Source of the DNA: Brevibacterium sp. 239c
GTDB taxonomy: Bacteria > Actinomycetota > Actinomycetes > Actinomycetales > Brevibacteriaceae
Direction: 5' to 3'
Length of the DNA: 64,000 nucleotides
Assembly: GCF_900169365.1 (NCBI RefSeq)
Contig: NZ_FXZH01000005.1
Span: 124,001 to 188,000 of the forward strand
Part shown: positions 17,135-25,623 of the stretch, piece after piece
Numbering within the stretch: position 1 is the stretch's first letter
Layout: the number at the start of each line of letters is the position of its first letter
The notes under the pieces: model-generated
Database searches by the model: none
What the model was told of the DNA's origin: nothing
The model's input: the letters and a program-made list of their open reading frames with translations, nothing else
Made by a program: the position numbers and the translations under genes

Positions 17135-19278
17135 CGTGACTCCCTCTCGCCATTGCCATCGTTGTCGCTTTTGCCGTTGTCGCTGCCATCGCCATTGGTG
17201 TTGCTGCCACTGTCGCTACTGCTGTTGTCGTCGGTGCCGTCATCGCTCTCGTCGTCTCGGTTGGTCACGACGAGAGCGTCCACGGCGAGCGCCCCGTCCG
17301 GGGTGACGCGCACCGGGTTGATCTCGACCTCCTGGATCTCGTTGCTGCCGGCGATCAGACGGGACACCGAGACGATGATCTCGGCCAGTTCGTCAAGGTC
17401 GGCGGCACGCCGTCCACGCCACCCGGTCAGCAGCCGGTAGCACGTGAGCCGGGAGACCATATCGAGTGCTTCCGCATGCGTCACCGGTGCCAGTTCGAGC
17501 CAGGTGTCGCCGTAGAGTTCCGTCTCGGTCCCTCCGGCTCCCACCATCACGATGGGCCCGAAGTTCTCGTCCTGTCGCCCACCGACGAGGATCTCGACGG
17601 CTTCACCGCGGGTGTCCATCTCCTCGACGATGTACTCGCCCTCGCCGAGGCGGGCCACCATCTCCGTGTAGGCGTCCTTGAGGGCCGTGGCATCGCGAAG
17701 GCCCAGGGCGATCGCGCCGAGCTCCGTTTTGTGGGCGGGCCACCCGGCCTTGAGTACAAACGGCGGGGTCAGGTCCGAGCCGGCCATCACCTCGACGAGT
17801 TCAGTTCCGCGTTTCACGGTCTGCGCCCGGGGCACCGGCACCCCGGCCGCGGAGATCGTGTCCCGCGCCGCCGCGTATCCGGTCCCCCACGGCGTGACCG
17901 GACCCGAGCGTTCCAGTGCCTCGGTGATGCGCCCGGCGTGTGAGGCGTAGAAGCCTGCTCCGGCGACGACGCGCATGACCGATTCGATCGAGGTGTAGAC
18001 AGGTATCGAGTTCTCCCACAGTGCAGCCACGGCGGGTGAATCGGCGCTCATCGAGTGGACGATGAGTGGTTTGCGGTGCTTGCGCACGGTCTCCCCCAGC
18101 GCTCCCACCTCGGCCAGTTCCGCATCGAGGAGTGCGGGAATGTCCTCGCCGTAGCAGCCGAAGTACCCGCTGAGGATGACTGAGTCGATCGATTCATCGG
18201 CCAGGAGCTCATCGACGAGACACGCATGCACGGACAGGTCCGCCTCCCCTGCCCCATCGAGATCGATCGGGTTGTCGATATGCCCGGCCAGCGGCAGGTG
18301 GCCTTCAACCCGGGCGCGGGTGGCGGTGTTGAGGACGTTGACGCGCAGACCATGGGATTCGGCTCGGTCCGCCGCGATCGCGCCCTGCCCGCCAGAGTCG
18401 GAGATGATGGCGATCTTCTTGCCCGCGGGCAGCCACGACGTGGCGAGGTAACCGGCGAATTCGACCGCCTCCCCTGGAGTCGAGAGCCGGATCGCGCCGG
18501 CCGCGCGGCAGGCGGCATCGACCGTATCCATCGCCGAGGTGAGCGATCCGGTGTGCGATTTCGCGAGCCGGGCACCGGCGTCGGATTGGCCCGTGGTCAG
18601 GATCATTGTGGGCTTTCCGGCCGCGCGCAGCGCCTGCATGGCCGCGACCAGGGCACTGCCGCCGGTGAAGGACTCGAGGTAGAGGACGACCTGTGTGGTG
18701 GCCTCGTCATCGACCAGGGAGGTCAGGATCTCCGCGGCCCTCACGTCGGACTGTCCCCCGATGGAGGCAAAGCGTGAGATTCCGAGTCCGCTGCGTGCCG
18801 AGAGGGTTGCGATCTCCGTGCCCAATTGGCCGCTCTGCGTCACCACGGCCAGAGACCCCGGCGTGAAGTTGCCCCACGCTAGGAGCAGATCGTTGCTCGC
18901 ATCGACAACGCCTAAGGAGGAGGGACCGACGAGGCGGGCACCTGCGGAGATGATGCGTTGGGCCATGTCTGCAGCATCCGGCACCCTGGCGGAGATGATG
19001 AGGAAGGCGCGCACTCCGGCCGCCAGCGCCTCATCGACGACGGCAGGCACCCCTCGGCCCGGGATCGAGATGACCAGGAGCTCCGGGGTCTCCGGCAGCT
19101 CAGCGAGGCTGCCGAAGGTGGGTTCACCCTGGATCGAGGCGACGCGGGAGTTGATGAGATAGACCTGGCGGCGATGGGTTCCCTTCAGCGCTCCCGCCGA
19201 TAGCCAGAACCCCCATTTCGCTGGGTCGTTCGAGGCTCCGAGGACGGCAACGCTGCCGGGGTCGAAGAATTGGTCCAT
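17131..19278 (-). CDS. Acyl-CoA synthetase (ADP-forming) / acetate-CoA ligase family protein
   Basis: A 715-residue protein with the fused layout of ADP-forming acyl-CoA synthetases: an N-terminal CoA-binding Rossmann domain (SVAVLGASNDPAKWGFWL near residue 8), succinyl-CoA-ligase-like flavodoxin domains (VVTQSGQLGTEIATLSAR near residue 160; IISDSGGQGAIAADRAES near residue 290) and an ATP-grasp domain (about residues 480-675). It would interconvert an organic acid, CoA and ATP with an acyl-CoA. The last 40 or so residues are a low-complexity Asp/Ser/Asn/Gly tail that is not part of the fold. ATG at 19278 precedes the Rossmann domain directly. The stop overlaps the ThDP-enzyme start as a 4-bp overlap. 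Confidence 0.85.
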   Translation of the reverse strand: MDQFFDPGSVAVLGASNDPAKWGFWLSAGALKGTHRRQVYLINSRVASIQGEPTFGSLAELPETPELLVISIPGRGVPAVVDEALAAGVRAFLIISARVPDAADMAQRIISAGARLVGPSSLGVVDASNDLLLAWGNFTPGSLAVVTQSGQLGTEIATLSARSGLGISRFASIGGQSDVRAAEILTSLVDDEATTQVVLYLESFTGGSALVAAMQALRAAGKPTMILTTGQSDAGARLAKSHTGSLTSAMDTVDAACRAAGAIRLSTPGEAVEFAGYLATSWLPAGKKIAIISDSGGQGAIAADRAESHGLRVNVLNTATRARVEGHLPLAGHIDNPIDLDGAGEADLSVHACLVDELLADESIDSVILSGYFGCYGEDIPALLDAELAEVGALGETVRKHRKPLIVHSMSADSPAVAALWENSIPVYTSIESVMRVVAGAGFYASHAGRITEALERSGPVTPWGTGYAAARDTISAAGVPVPRAQTVKRGTELVEVMAGSDLTPPFVLKAGWPAHKTELGAIALGLRDATALKDAYTEMVARLGEGEYIVEEMDTRGEAVEILVGGRQDENFGPIVMVGAGGTETELYGDTWLELAPVTHAEALDMVSRLTCYRLLTGWRGRRAADLDELAEIIVSVSRLIAGSNEIQEVEINPVRVTPDGALAVDALVVTNRDDESDDGTDDNSSSDSGSNTNGDGSDNGKSDNDGNGERESR

Positions 19279-19282
19279 GATT

Positions 19283-20470
19283 CTAGCGTTCTGCCTTCGA
19301 GCCGGAACCTGAACCTGGGGCAGCCCGGAGGGCTTCGAGGTTCGCATCCACCAGGGACTGTGCCGCCTGTCGGGGCGTGATGCCCTGATGCTTCGCGTCG
19401 CCGAGCACTTGGGTCGTGAGTTCGCTCAGAGTCTGGGTCACCATCGTACGGCTGTCCTCCCAGCTGCCGTCGACATCACCGAAGGTCACCCACCACCACC
19501 AGGCATTCGTTGCGGAATTCGCGAGGAAGTCGGGAACGACCGTGATTCCGCGGTCCTGCAGTCGGGACTCAGCCTCCGGTAGGACCGGCATGTTCGCGGC
19601 CTCGACGATGAGCCCGGCGGTGATGGACTCACAATTCTCGTTCGTGATTGCGTAGCTGACAGCGGCCGGAACCAGCACATCGCAGTCAGCGGCCAGCCAG
19701 TCCCCGCGGTCTCCGTCAAGGTCTTCGGAACGTAGTGCGGACCGGTCGATGCCGCCGAAGGGATCCCGTGTGGCCAGCAGGGCCTCAACGTCGAGGCCGG
19801 CCGGGTTGGACACGAACCCGTCGGCATCGGCGATGCCGACGATGCGCACTCCCGCCTCGGCGAGGAATCGGGCGCTCGCCCCGCCCATCGAGCCGAATCC
19901 CTGAATCACGGCACTCGCGGTTGCCGGGTCCCGTCCCTCGGCTTGAAGTGCGGCGATCACCGAGGTGGCCACTCCGAGTCCGCCGACGAGTTCGTCCTGC
20001 CCCACACCGTCGACGATCGTGGAGAAGGCGATCTCGGATCGCGCTGCTGCGGCTTGTGGGTCTGTGAGCAGCTTCTCGACGGCGCTGAGTCCGCTTCCCA
20101 GCTCGCGCGTGTCGAGGATGTCGTCGATGTCGCCCTGGCGCACGCCCAGGTCTTCACCGAGGGCCCAGTAGGCGCGCATGAGCGGGTTCACGGCGACGAG
20201 GAAACGTTCGAGGATGTCTTTGGCTCCGGACGCACGTGGATCGAAGTCGATGCCGCCCTTGGCACCGCCGACGGGAACGTAGTGCCGGCCGGCTCGCAGG
20301 TGGATTGCCTCCTTGCGCGTCATCCCCTGAGCCAGACCCCGCACCTCTTCGAGGGTGCACCCCTGGCGCATTCGCAGGCCGCCCGAGGCCGTTCCCCTCA
20401 CCAATGTGTCGATGACGACGAAACCGTTCGCACCGGTAATCGGATCCTGCCAGGTGATGTCCATGAACAT
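19283..20470 (-). CDS. Glu/Leu/Phe/Val dehydrogenase family protein
   Basis: About 395 residues with both ELFV-dehydrogenase domains. The N-terminal catalytic part has GGLRMRQGCTLEEVRGLAQG and the lysine-containing VGGAKGGIDFDP (near residue 75). The C-terminal NAD-binding Rossmann domain has AVIQGFGSMGGASARFLAEA (near residue 192) and VVPDFLANSATNAWWWW. It would oxidatively deaminate an amino acid or a related amine substrate. The WWWW run and overall divergence from canonical glutamate dehydrogenase make the substrate uncertain. ATG at 20470 has GGGGAG four bases upstream; ATG at 20464 is possible. It stands first in the enzyme block, 106 bp downstream of the TetR gene, and its stop is four bases from the ligase start. 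Confidence 0.82.
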   Translation of the reverse strand: MFMDITWQDPITGANGFVVIDTLVRGTASGGLRMRQGCTLEEVRGLAQGMTRKEAIHLRAGRHYVPVGGAKGGIDFDPRASGAKDILERFLVAVNPLMRAYWALGEDLGVRQGDIDDILDTRELGSGLSAVEKLLTDPQAAAARSEIAFSTIVDGVGQDELVGGLGVATSVIAALQAEGRDPATASAVIQGFGSMGGASARFLAEAGVRIVGIADADGFVSNPAGLDVEALLATRDPFGGIDRSALRSEDLDGDRGDWLAADCDVLVPAAVSYAITNENCESITAGLIVEAANMPVLPEAESRLQDRGITVVPDFLANSATNAWWWWVTFGDVDGSWEDSRTMVTQTLSELTTQVLGDAKHQGITPRQAAQSLVDANLEALRAAPGSGSGSKAER

Positions 20471-20490
20471 GTTGCTCCCCACGATCTTAT

Positions 20491-20528
20491 TGAACCGCCA
20501 TTCAGCTAGTCTCAGACCATCAGTCTGA
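20491..20528 (-). promoter_or_regulatory. Two short inverted repeats upstream of the dehydrogenase gene
   Basis: TGAACCGCCATTCA (20491-20504) has TGAA/TTCA ends, and TCAGAC-CATCA-GTCTGA (20512-20528) is a perfect 6-bp repeat. Both lie between the TetR stop and the enzyme operon. They may be operators or a terminator stem. They do not match the long palindrome upstream of the TetR gene. Confidence 0.3.
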
Positions 20529-20576
20529 CCGTCGAGGGACCGCCGCGTCAAGAGTACGGAGAGAATTGAGACCGGC

Positions 20577-21239
20577 TCAGTCCAGTTCGCGTGCCACGAA
20601 CGTGTCGACCCAGTCAGAAAGCACCTCCGGGGACACGGATTCGGGGTTGAAGATGAGCTGGACCGCGAGCCCGTCAAGGTAGGCCAGGATCCGTGTCGCG
20701 CAGCCCTCGGCAACCGCGTTGAACGAGGAGTCTGCGGCCGATGAGGAGTCCGCAGCGTCTCTGGCATCTGCCGCGTCTGCAGTCTCTTCCGCGTGGCTGA
20801 ATCGGAATTCCTCGGCTTCGGCTCCCTCGGCGATGAGCCCGGCCAGTATCGCCTTCCACTCTCGGTCGAGGGCTGAGAAGGTCGACTTCACCCCTTCGTC
20901 GAAGAGCCCGGCAGACCAGCCATCGATCCAGATCTTCCAACTCCTCGTCGAACCGGTGGGCATGTACCACTGGACAACGGATCTCAGCCTCTCCGTTGCC
21001 GGCTTGCGGGCTGCCGCGAGTCGACGTGCGCGGTAGAGATCGTTCTCTCCCGCATGAGCGAAGGCAGCGGCAACGAGGGCTTCCTTCGTCACGAAATGGT
21101 AGATCACCAGGCTCGGACTCAACTTCAGTCGAGCGGCGACATCGGCCACTCGCAGCGTGCGCAGTCCGGTGCTTTCGATCTCTTCGACGGTCGCGGCCAG
21201 GATCTCCTCCCGGCGGACCGATGCACTTTTTCTTGGCAT
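20577..21239 (-). CDS. TetR-family transcriptional regulator
   Basis: A 220-residue regulator starting MPRKSASVRREEIL with the HTH VADVAARLKLSPSLVIYHF around residues 30-48. The C-terminal domain has an unusual Ala/Asp/Ser-rich insertion around residues 150-175. ATG at 21239 is chosen because GGGGAAG lies six bases upstream; an in-frame extension would start inside the 37-nt palindrome and lacks a ribosome site. It is first in line before the dehydrogenase/ligase/ThDP/ACAD genes on the same strand and is likely to repress itself through the palindrome at 21264-21300, and possibly the operon. Confidence 0.88.
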   Translation of the reverse strand: MPRKSASVRREEILAATVEEIESTGLRTLRVADVAARLKLSPSLVIYHFVTKEALVAAAFAHAGENDLYRARRLAAARKPATERLRSVVQWYMPTGSTRSWKIWIDGWSAGLFDEGVKSTFSALDREWKAILAGLIAEGAEAEEFRFSHAEETADAADARDAADSSSAADSSFNAVAEGCATRILAYLDGLAVQLIFNPESVSPEVLSDWVDTFVARELD

Positions 21240-21263
21240 GAACTTCTTCCCCACACAGACAGA

Positions 21264-21300
21264 AATGGCTGTACAACAAGATTCTTGTTGTACAGCCATT
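21264..21300. promoter_or_regulatory. 37-nt near-perfect palindrome, predicted TetR operator
   Basis: Arms 21264-21281 and 21283-21300 are 18 bp with no mismatch around one central base; the core is TACAACAAGA and its complement. It lies 25-61 bp upstream of the TetR start, between that gene and the M16 protease 3' end, where an autoregulatory operator would be expected. It could also act as a terminator hairpin for the M16 protease gene, which ends at 21338. Confidence 0.7.
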
Positions 21301-21337
21301 CTAAACGCTCATAACCGGCGAGGCCGAGGAAACTACC

Positions 21338-22624
21338 TCAGGGCAGTGCGACGTCGGCCTGCGGTCCCACGAGGGACAGCGACTTCGGTCGGCTCATCAG
21401 GTCACCAGCCATCGTCGACACCTGCTCAGCAGTGACAGAGCGGACGCGTTTGATGAGGTCGAGCGGAGACTCGAGTGGGCTTCCGAAGATCTCGGACCTG
21501 GCCAGGCGATTCATGCGCGCGGCCGAGGACTCGAGTCCGAGGACCATCGAGCCCGAGAGCTGTGATGCGATCGCGTCCAGCTCCGCACCGCTGGGCGCTT
21601 CCTGGGCAATACGGTCCCATTCGGCCAGTGCCAGGTCGACGACGGCCTGCCCGTTCTCCGGTGTGCAGCCGGCATAGATGCCGAACGTGCCGAAGTCGGT
21701 GAACTGGCTGGCCACACAGTTGACGGCGTAGGCGAGACCGTGGTCTTCGCGCACGCTCTGGAAGAGACGCGAGGACATGCCTCCACCGAGCATCGTCAGC
21801 AGCACCGAATAGATGAAACGATCCGGGTGGCCCTCTTCCAGTCCTTCACAGCCCAGCAGGATTCCCAGCTGTTCAGTGTCCTTGACCGTCTGTGAGCGAC
21901 CCGAATGGAATGTCGGCACTTCGCGCGCGTTTCGGCCCAGCACTGAACCTGCATCCGCGGCAGCGCTGTCCCAAGTATGTGAGCCCGCCTCTGAGCCGAC
22001 ACCAGCCCGAGCCAATGCCTCGTCGACCATGTTCAGGACCTCGTCGTGGGTGGCGCCGCCGGCTGCGGCGATGACCAGACGCGGCGGAACATAGGTCGTC
22101 GAATGGTGCTCGAGGAGTGTGTGGTGACCCAGAACGCGGATCTGGTCCTTGGTGGCACCGACCGGGCGCGCCAAGGGGTGATCGCCGAAGATGAGTTCGT
22201 CGAAGTCATCGAACAGGACGTCGCCGGGGTCGTCGGCCGACATTGCCAACTCTTCGATGATGACCCCGCGTTCACGTTCGAACTCCTCGGCATCCAGCTT
22301 CGAATTCGAGACCATGTCAACGAGGAGCGCGGTGATGTCCGCCAGGTCTGTGACCAGGCAGCGCGAGTAATAGCAGGTGAGTTCCTTGGCCGTGATGGCG
22401 TTGGAGTCTCCCCCAGTCCGGTCGAAGGCCGCTGCGATCGACTTCGCGTCCTTCGTCGGCGTTCCCTTGAAGAGCATGTGCTCGAGGAAATGGGTCGAAC
22501 CGGCGGTCTCGATCGATTCGTCACGCGAACCGGCCGCGACCCAGATGCCGATCGTCTCCGAGGCAAGTCCCGGCATGTGTTCAGTGGTCACTGTTAAACC
22601 ACCGGGGAGGACAGACCGATCAAT
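21338..22624 (-). CDS. M16-family zinc peptidase (mitochondrial-processing-peptidase-like)
   Basis: An insulinase/pitrilysin-type protease with the inverted zinc motif in STHFLEHMLFKGTPTKDAK and a downstream ligand glutamate region. The length of about 428 residues fits the actinobacterial PepR-like protein encoded next to pnp. The conserved N-terminal strand SVLPGGLTVTTEHMPG lies in frame upstream of the only canonical start (GTG 22591), which would delete it. Between the preceding in-frame stop and that strand there is no ATG, GTG or TTG. I therefore suggest ATT at 22624, which has GGGGAGGG seven bases upstream; CTG overlapping the pnp stop is an alternative. The start region lies in a hairpin (22600-22643). 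Confidence is high for the family and low for the start. Confidence 0.88.
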   Translation of the reverse strand: MDRSVLPGGLTVTTEHMPGLASETIGIWVAAGSRDESIETAGSTHFLEHMLFKGTPTKDAKSIAAAFDRTGGDSNAITAKELTCYYSRCLVTDLADITALLVDMVSNSKLDAEEFERERGVIIEELAMSADDPGDVLFDDFDELIFGDHPLARPVGATKDQIRVLGHHTLLEHHSTTYVPPRLVIAAAGGATHDEVLNMVDEALARAGVGSEAGSHTWDSAAADAGSVLGRNAREVPTFHSGRSQTVKDTEQLGILLGCEGLEEGHPDRFIYSVLLTMLGGGMSSRLFQSVREDHGLAYAVNCVASQFTDFGTFGIYAGCTPENGQAVVDLALAEWDRIAQEAPSGAELDAIASQLSGSMVLGLESSAARMNRLARSEIFGSPLESPLDLIKRVRSVTAEQVSTMAGDLMSRPKSLSLVGPQADVALP

Positions 22625-22643
22625 TCGGCTGCCCTCCCCGGTG
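22600..22643 (-). terminator. Hairpin between pnp and the M16 protease gene
   Basis: A 15-bp stem (22600-22614 with 22629-22643, one mismatch) contains CACCGGGGAGG. It follows the pnp stop by 17 bp and includes the predicted ribosome site and first codons of the M16 gene. It could terminate pnp transcripts or mask M16 translation. Confidence 0.65.
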
Positions 22644-22659
22644 TGAGAATCCTTGAGTA

Positions 22660-24879
22660 TCAGTTGTCTGATCCCTCGTCTGTCTCTTCGTCATCGTCGC
22701 CGACTGGCGAGAGTGACAGCTTGCCGCGGTCGTCGATCTTCGTGATCTCGACCTGGACCTTCTGTCCGACTCCGACGACGTCTTCGACGTCCTCGACGCG
22801 CTTGCCATCGTTGAGCTTGCGCAGCTCGGAGATGTGCAGCAGTCCGTCCTTGCCCGGTGTCAGGGAGACAAATGCGCCGAAGCTCATCGTCTTCACGACG
22901 GTGCCGAGGTAGCGTTCGCCGACCTCAGGAACCTGCGGGTTGGCAATGGCGTTGATCATCGAACGAGCAGCCTCTGCTGACTCGCCGTCGGTGGCACCGA
23001 TGAGGACTGTTCCGTCGTCTTCGATGCTGATGTCAGCGCCGGTGTCTTCCTGCATCTGGTTGATCATCTTGCCCTTGGGTCCGATGACCTCACCGATCTT
23101 GTCGACAGGGATGTTCACCGAGATGATGCGTGGAGCGGTCGGTGCCATCTCTGCCGGAGCGTCGATGGCCTCGGCGATCACGTCGAGGATGACCATGCGG
23201 GCTTCGTGGGCTTGCTTGAGTGCGGCACCGAGCACCGAGGCGGGAAGGCCGTCGAGCTTGGTGTCGAGCTGGATCGCGGTGATGAAGTCACGCGTACCGG
23301 CGACCTTGAAGTCCATGTCGCCGAAGGCGTCTTCTGCGCCGAGGATGTCCGTCAGTGCCGCGTAGGCGGTCTGGTCACCGGAGTCGGTGGAGATGACGTC
23401 GGAGACGAGGCCCATGGCGATGCCTGCAACAGGAGCCTGCAGCGGCACACCGGCCGAGAGCATGGCCAGAGTCGAGGCACAGACCGAACCCATTGAGGTC
23501 GAACCGTTGGATCCGAGTGCTTCGGAGACCTCACGGATGGCGTAGGGGAAGTCCTCACGCTTCGGCAGAACCGGCACGAGAGCACGTTCAGCCAGTGCAC
23601 CGTGACCGATTTCGCGACGCTTCGGGCTGCCCACACGACCGGTCTCACCGACCGAGTAGGGCGGGAAGTTGTAGTGGTGCATGTAACGCTTCGTGGTCAC
23701 AGGCGACAGCGAGTCGATATGCTGTTCGAGCTTGAGCATGTTCAGCGTGGTGACGCCGAGGATCTGGGTCTCTCCGCGCTCGAAGATGGCCGAACCGTGT
23801 GCACGTGGGATCACGTTGGTCTCTGCGGTCAGCGGACGGATGTCCTTGAGACCACGACCGTCGATGCGGATCTGCTCGGTCAGGATGCGCTTGCGCACGA
23901 CCTGCTTGGTCAGTGCGTTGAGAGCACCGGCGATTTCCTTCTCGCGGCCCGCGAAACGCTCGCCCAGCTGGTCGAAGAGCTCAGAGAGCAGAACTTCGCC
24001 GGCTGCTTCGCGTTCCTGCTTGTCAGCGATCTGGAAGTTTTCGGTCTGCTTGGCTTCGGCGAGTTCACGCACAGCCTCGTAGACGTCGTCCTGGTAGTCC
24101 TTGAAGACAGGGAACTCGACGGTGGGCTTGGCAGCGCTGTCGGCCAGCTCCTGCTGCGCACGGCAGAGTTCGCTGATGAAGGGCTTCGCAGCTTCGAGTC
24201 CCTCGGCCACAACCTCTTCGGTCGGTGCGGGGGCACCGGTCTTGATGCGGTCCATGGCGTTGTCCGTGGCTTCTGCCTCGACCATCATGATCGCAACGTC
24301 GTCACCGACGACACGGCCGGCGACGACCATGTTGAAGACGGCGTCGTCGAGCTGAGAATGGTTTGGGAAGGCAACCCACTGGCCGTCGATGAGTGCGATG
24401 CGCACACCGCCGATGGGGCCGGAGAAGGGCAGCCCAGAGAGCTGAGTCGACATCGAGGCGGCGTTGATGGCCAGCGCGTCGTAGATGTGGTCAGGGTGGA
24501 TCGACATCACTGTAACGACGACCTGGACCTCGTTGCGCAGTCCCTTCACGAAGGAAGGGCGCAGGGGGCGGTCGATGAGACGGCAGGTCAGGACTGCGTC
24601 GGTCGAGGGACGTCCTTCGCGGCGGAAGAACGATCCCGGGATGCGGCCCGCGGCGTACATGCGCTCTTCGACGTCGACTGTCAGGGGGAAGAAGTCGAAG
24701 CCCTCACGGGGGTGCTTGCCGGCCGAGGTGGCCGAGAAGAGCATGGTTTCGTCGTCGAGGTAGGCGACGGCAGAACCGGCGGCCTGTTGGGCGAGCCGCC
24801 CTGTTTCAAAACGGATGGTGTGTGAACCGTAGCTGCCATTGTCAATGTGCGCTACGGCGGATTCAGGGTTGAGTCCCAC
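22660..24879 (-). CDS. pnp: Polyribonucleotide nucleotidyltransferase (PNPase / guanosine pentaphosphate synthetase I)
   Basis: A 739-residue enzyme for 3'-5' phosphorolytic RNA degradation. It shows two RNase PH domains ([21 protein letters not shown], split near residue 95; the catalytic second core around residues 360-560 with [20 protein letters not shown]), a KH domain ([20 protein letters not shown] near residue 600) and a C-terminal S1 domain ([19 protein letters not shown]). The acidic tail [12 protein letters not shown] is typical of actinobacterial forms. The start is GTG 24879 with AAGGAG five bases upstream, not the longer frame beginning near 25071. It sits in the conserved order rpsO-pnp-M16 protease. 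Confidence 0.96.
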   Translation of the reverse strand: MGLNPESAVAHIDNGSYGSHTIRFETGRLAQQAAGSAVAYLDDETMLFSATSAGKHPREGFDFFPLTVDVEERMYAAGRIPGSFFRREGRPSTDAVLTCRLIDRPLRPSFVKGLRNEVQVVVTVMSIHPDHIYDALAINAASMSTQLSGLPFSGPIGGVRIALIDGQWVAFPNHSQLDDAVFNMVVAGRVVGDDVAIMMVEAEATDNAMDRIKTGAPAPTEEVVAEGLEAAKPFISELCRAQQELADSAAKPTVEFPVFKDYQDDVYEAVRELAEAKQTENFQIADKQEREAAGEVLLSELFDQLGERFAGREKEIAGALNALTKQVVRKRILTEQIRIDGRGLKDIRPLTAETNVIPRAHGSAIFERGETQILGVTTLNMLKLEQHIDSLSPVTTKRYMHHYNFPPYSVGETGRVGSPKRREIGHGALAERALVPVLPKREDFPYAIREVSEALGSNGSTSMGSVCASTLAMLSAGVPLQAPVAGIAMGLVSDVISTDSGDQTAYAALTDILGAEDAFGDMDFKVAGTRDFITAIQLDTKLDGLPASVLGAALKQAHEARMVILDVIAEAIDAPAEMAPTAPRIISVNIPVDKIGEVIGPKGKMINQMQEDTGADISIEDDGTVLIGATDGESAEAARSMINAIANPQVPEVGERYLGTVVKTMSFGAFVSLTPGKDGLLHISELRKLNDGKRVEDVEDVVGVGQKVQVEITKIDDRGKLSLSPVGDDDEETDEGSDN

Positions 24880-25261
24880 GTATTCTCCTTGTTCGTAACC
24901 GGCACGCGGACACCTTCGCAGTCCGAAGGCGGAAAGCCCGCGTGAATCCGGTGGATATTGGCTTGGACATCCCATGGATCCAAGCCGGTCATCGATCGGG
25001 GCCCACGGAACCGGCAGTCGTCTGCCCGTTCTTCCGGAGGCCACTACCGAGGACCGAAACGTCCATGGCATGATTGTCCACTTTGAAGTCTACCGCAGTT
25101 GCCTCGTCGAGCCATCGAGACGCATACCACCCGGGCATGCCGAGAACTCGTGCTGTCGCGGAAATCCGGATGCCACGGGAATTGAGCTGCCTGGGAAGAC
25201 GAAGAAGCGCCCTGCATGATGCAGGACGCTTCGTGTCGCACTCAATATGAGGGGGCTGGTC
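24880..25261. other. Intergenic region between rpsO and pnp
   Basis: 382 bp without a credible gene. It holds the rpsO terminator (25204-25232) and the long pnp leader. In many bacteria pnp autoregulates through a leader hairpin cut by RNase III. Only weak short inverted repeats are visible here, so I do not call one. Confidence 0.6.
25204..25232 (-). terminator. rpsO terminator
   Basis: A 12-bp stem (25204-25215 with 25221-25232, one mismatch) with a 5-nt loop, followed on the minus strand by a T-containing stretch, 30 bp past the rpsO stop. Confidence 0.7.
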
Positions 25262-25531
25262 TCAGCGACGCAGGCCCAGGCGCTTGATGAGCTCGCGGTA
25301 GCGCTCGATCTCGACGCGCTGCAAGTACTTGAGCATCCGGCGGCGCTGGCCGACGAGGAGCAGCAGGCCACGACGTGAGTGGTGGTCGTGCTTGTGATCT
25401 TTGAAGTGCTCGGTGAGCTCGGTGATCCGGCGGGTCAGCAGCGCAACCTGGACCTCGGGAGAACCGGTGTCGCCCTCGTGAGTTGCATATTCCTTGATGA
25501 CTTCTTGCTTTTCAGCAGTACTGAGAGCCAT
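25262..25531 (-). CDS. rpsO: 30S ribosomal protein S15
   Basis: An 89-residue protein, the exact family length, with the conserved [35 protein letters not shown] and [10 protein letters not shown] boxes. It binds 16S rRNA helix 22 as a primary binder in 30S platform assembly. ATG 25531 has an AGGAG site. It is upstream of pnp as in most bacteria, but a terminator separates the two, so pnp probably also has its own promoter. Confidence 0.98.
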   Translation of the reverse strand: MALSTAEKQEVIKEYATHEGDTGSPEVQVALLTRRITELTEHFKDHKHDHHSRRGLLLLVGQRRRMLKYLQRVEIERYRELIKRLGLRR

Positions 25532-25623
25532 GGACTTCTCCTTTTGATCGTTGCGCGGCGCCGAGACCTGTCAGTCTCAGCACTATCGAACCGCGGCCGG
25601 TGAAAACGGCAAGGTTCAGTTTA

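Noticed and set aside
17145..17260. Triplet-like repeats resembling a CRISPR or satellite
   Set aside because: They are codon runs for an Asp/Ser/Asn/Gly tail, without constant repeat and spacer lengths.
16142..17440. 432-codon frame on the plus strand
   Set aside because: Antisense to the ThDP enzyme and acyl-CoA synthetase genes; the repetitive end only mirrors the low-complexity tail.
20470..20767. N-terminal extension of the ELFV dehydrogenase
   Set aside because: It would overlap the TetR gene and has a composition unlike the family; GGGGAG supports ATG 20470.
23602..24825. 407-codon open frame on the plus strand
   Set aside because: Antisense to pnp; no recognisable domain.
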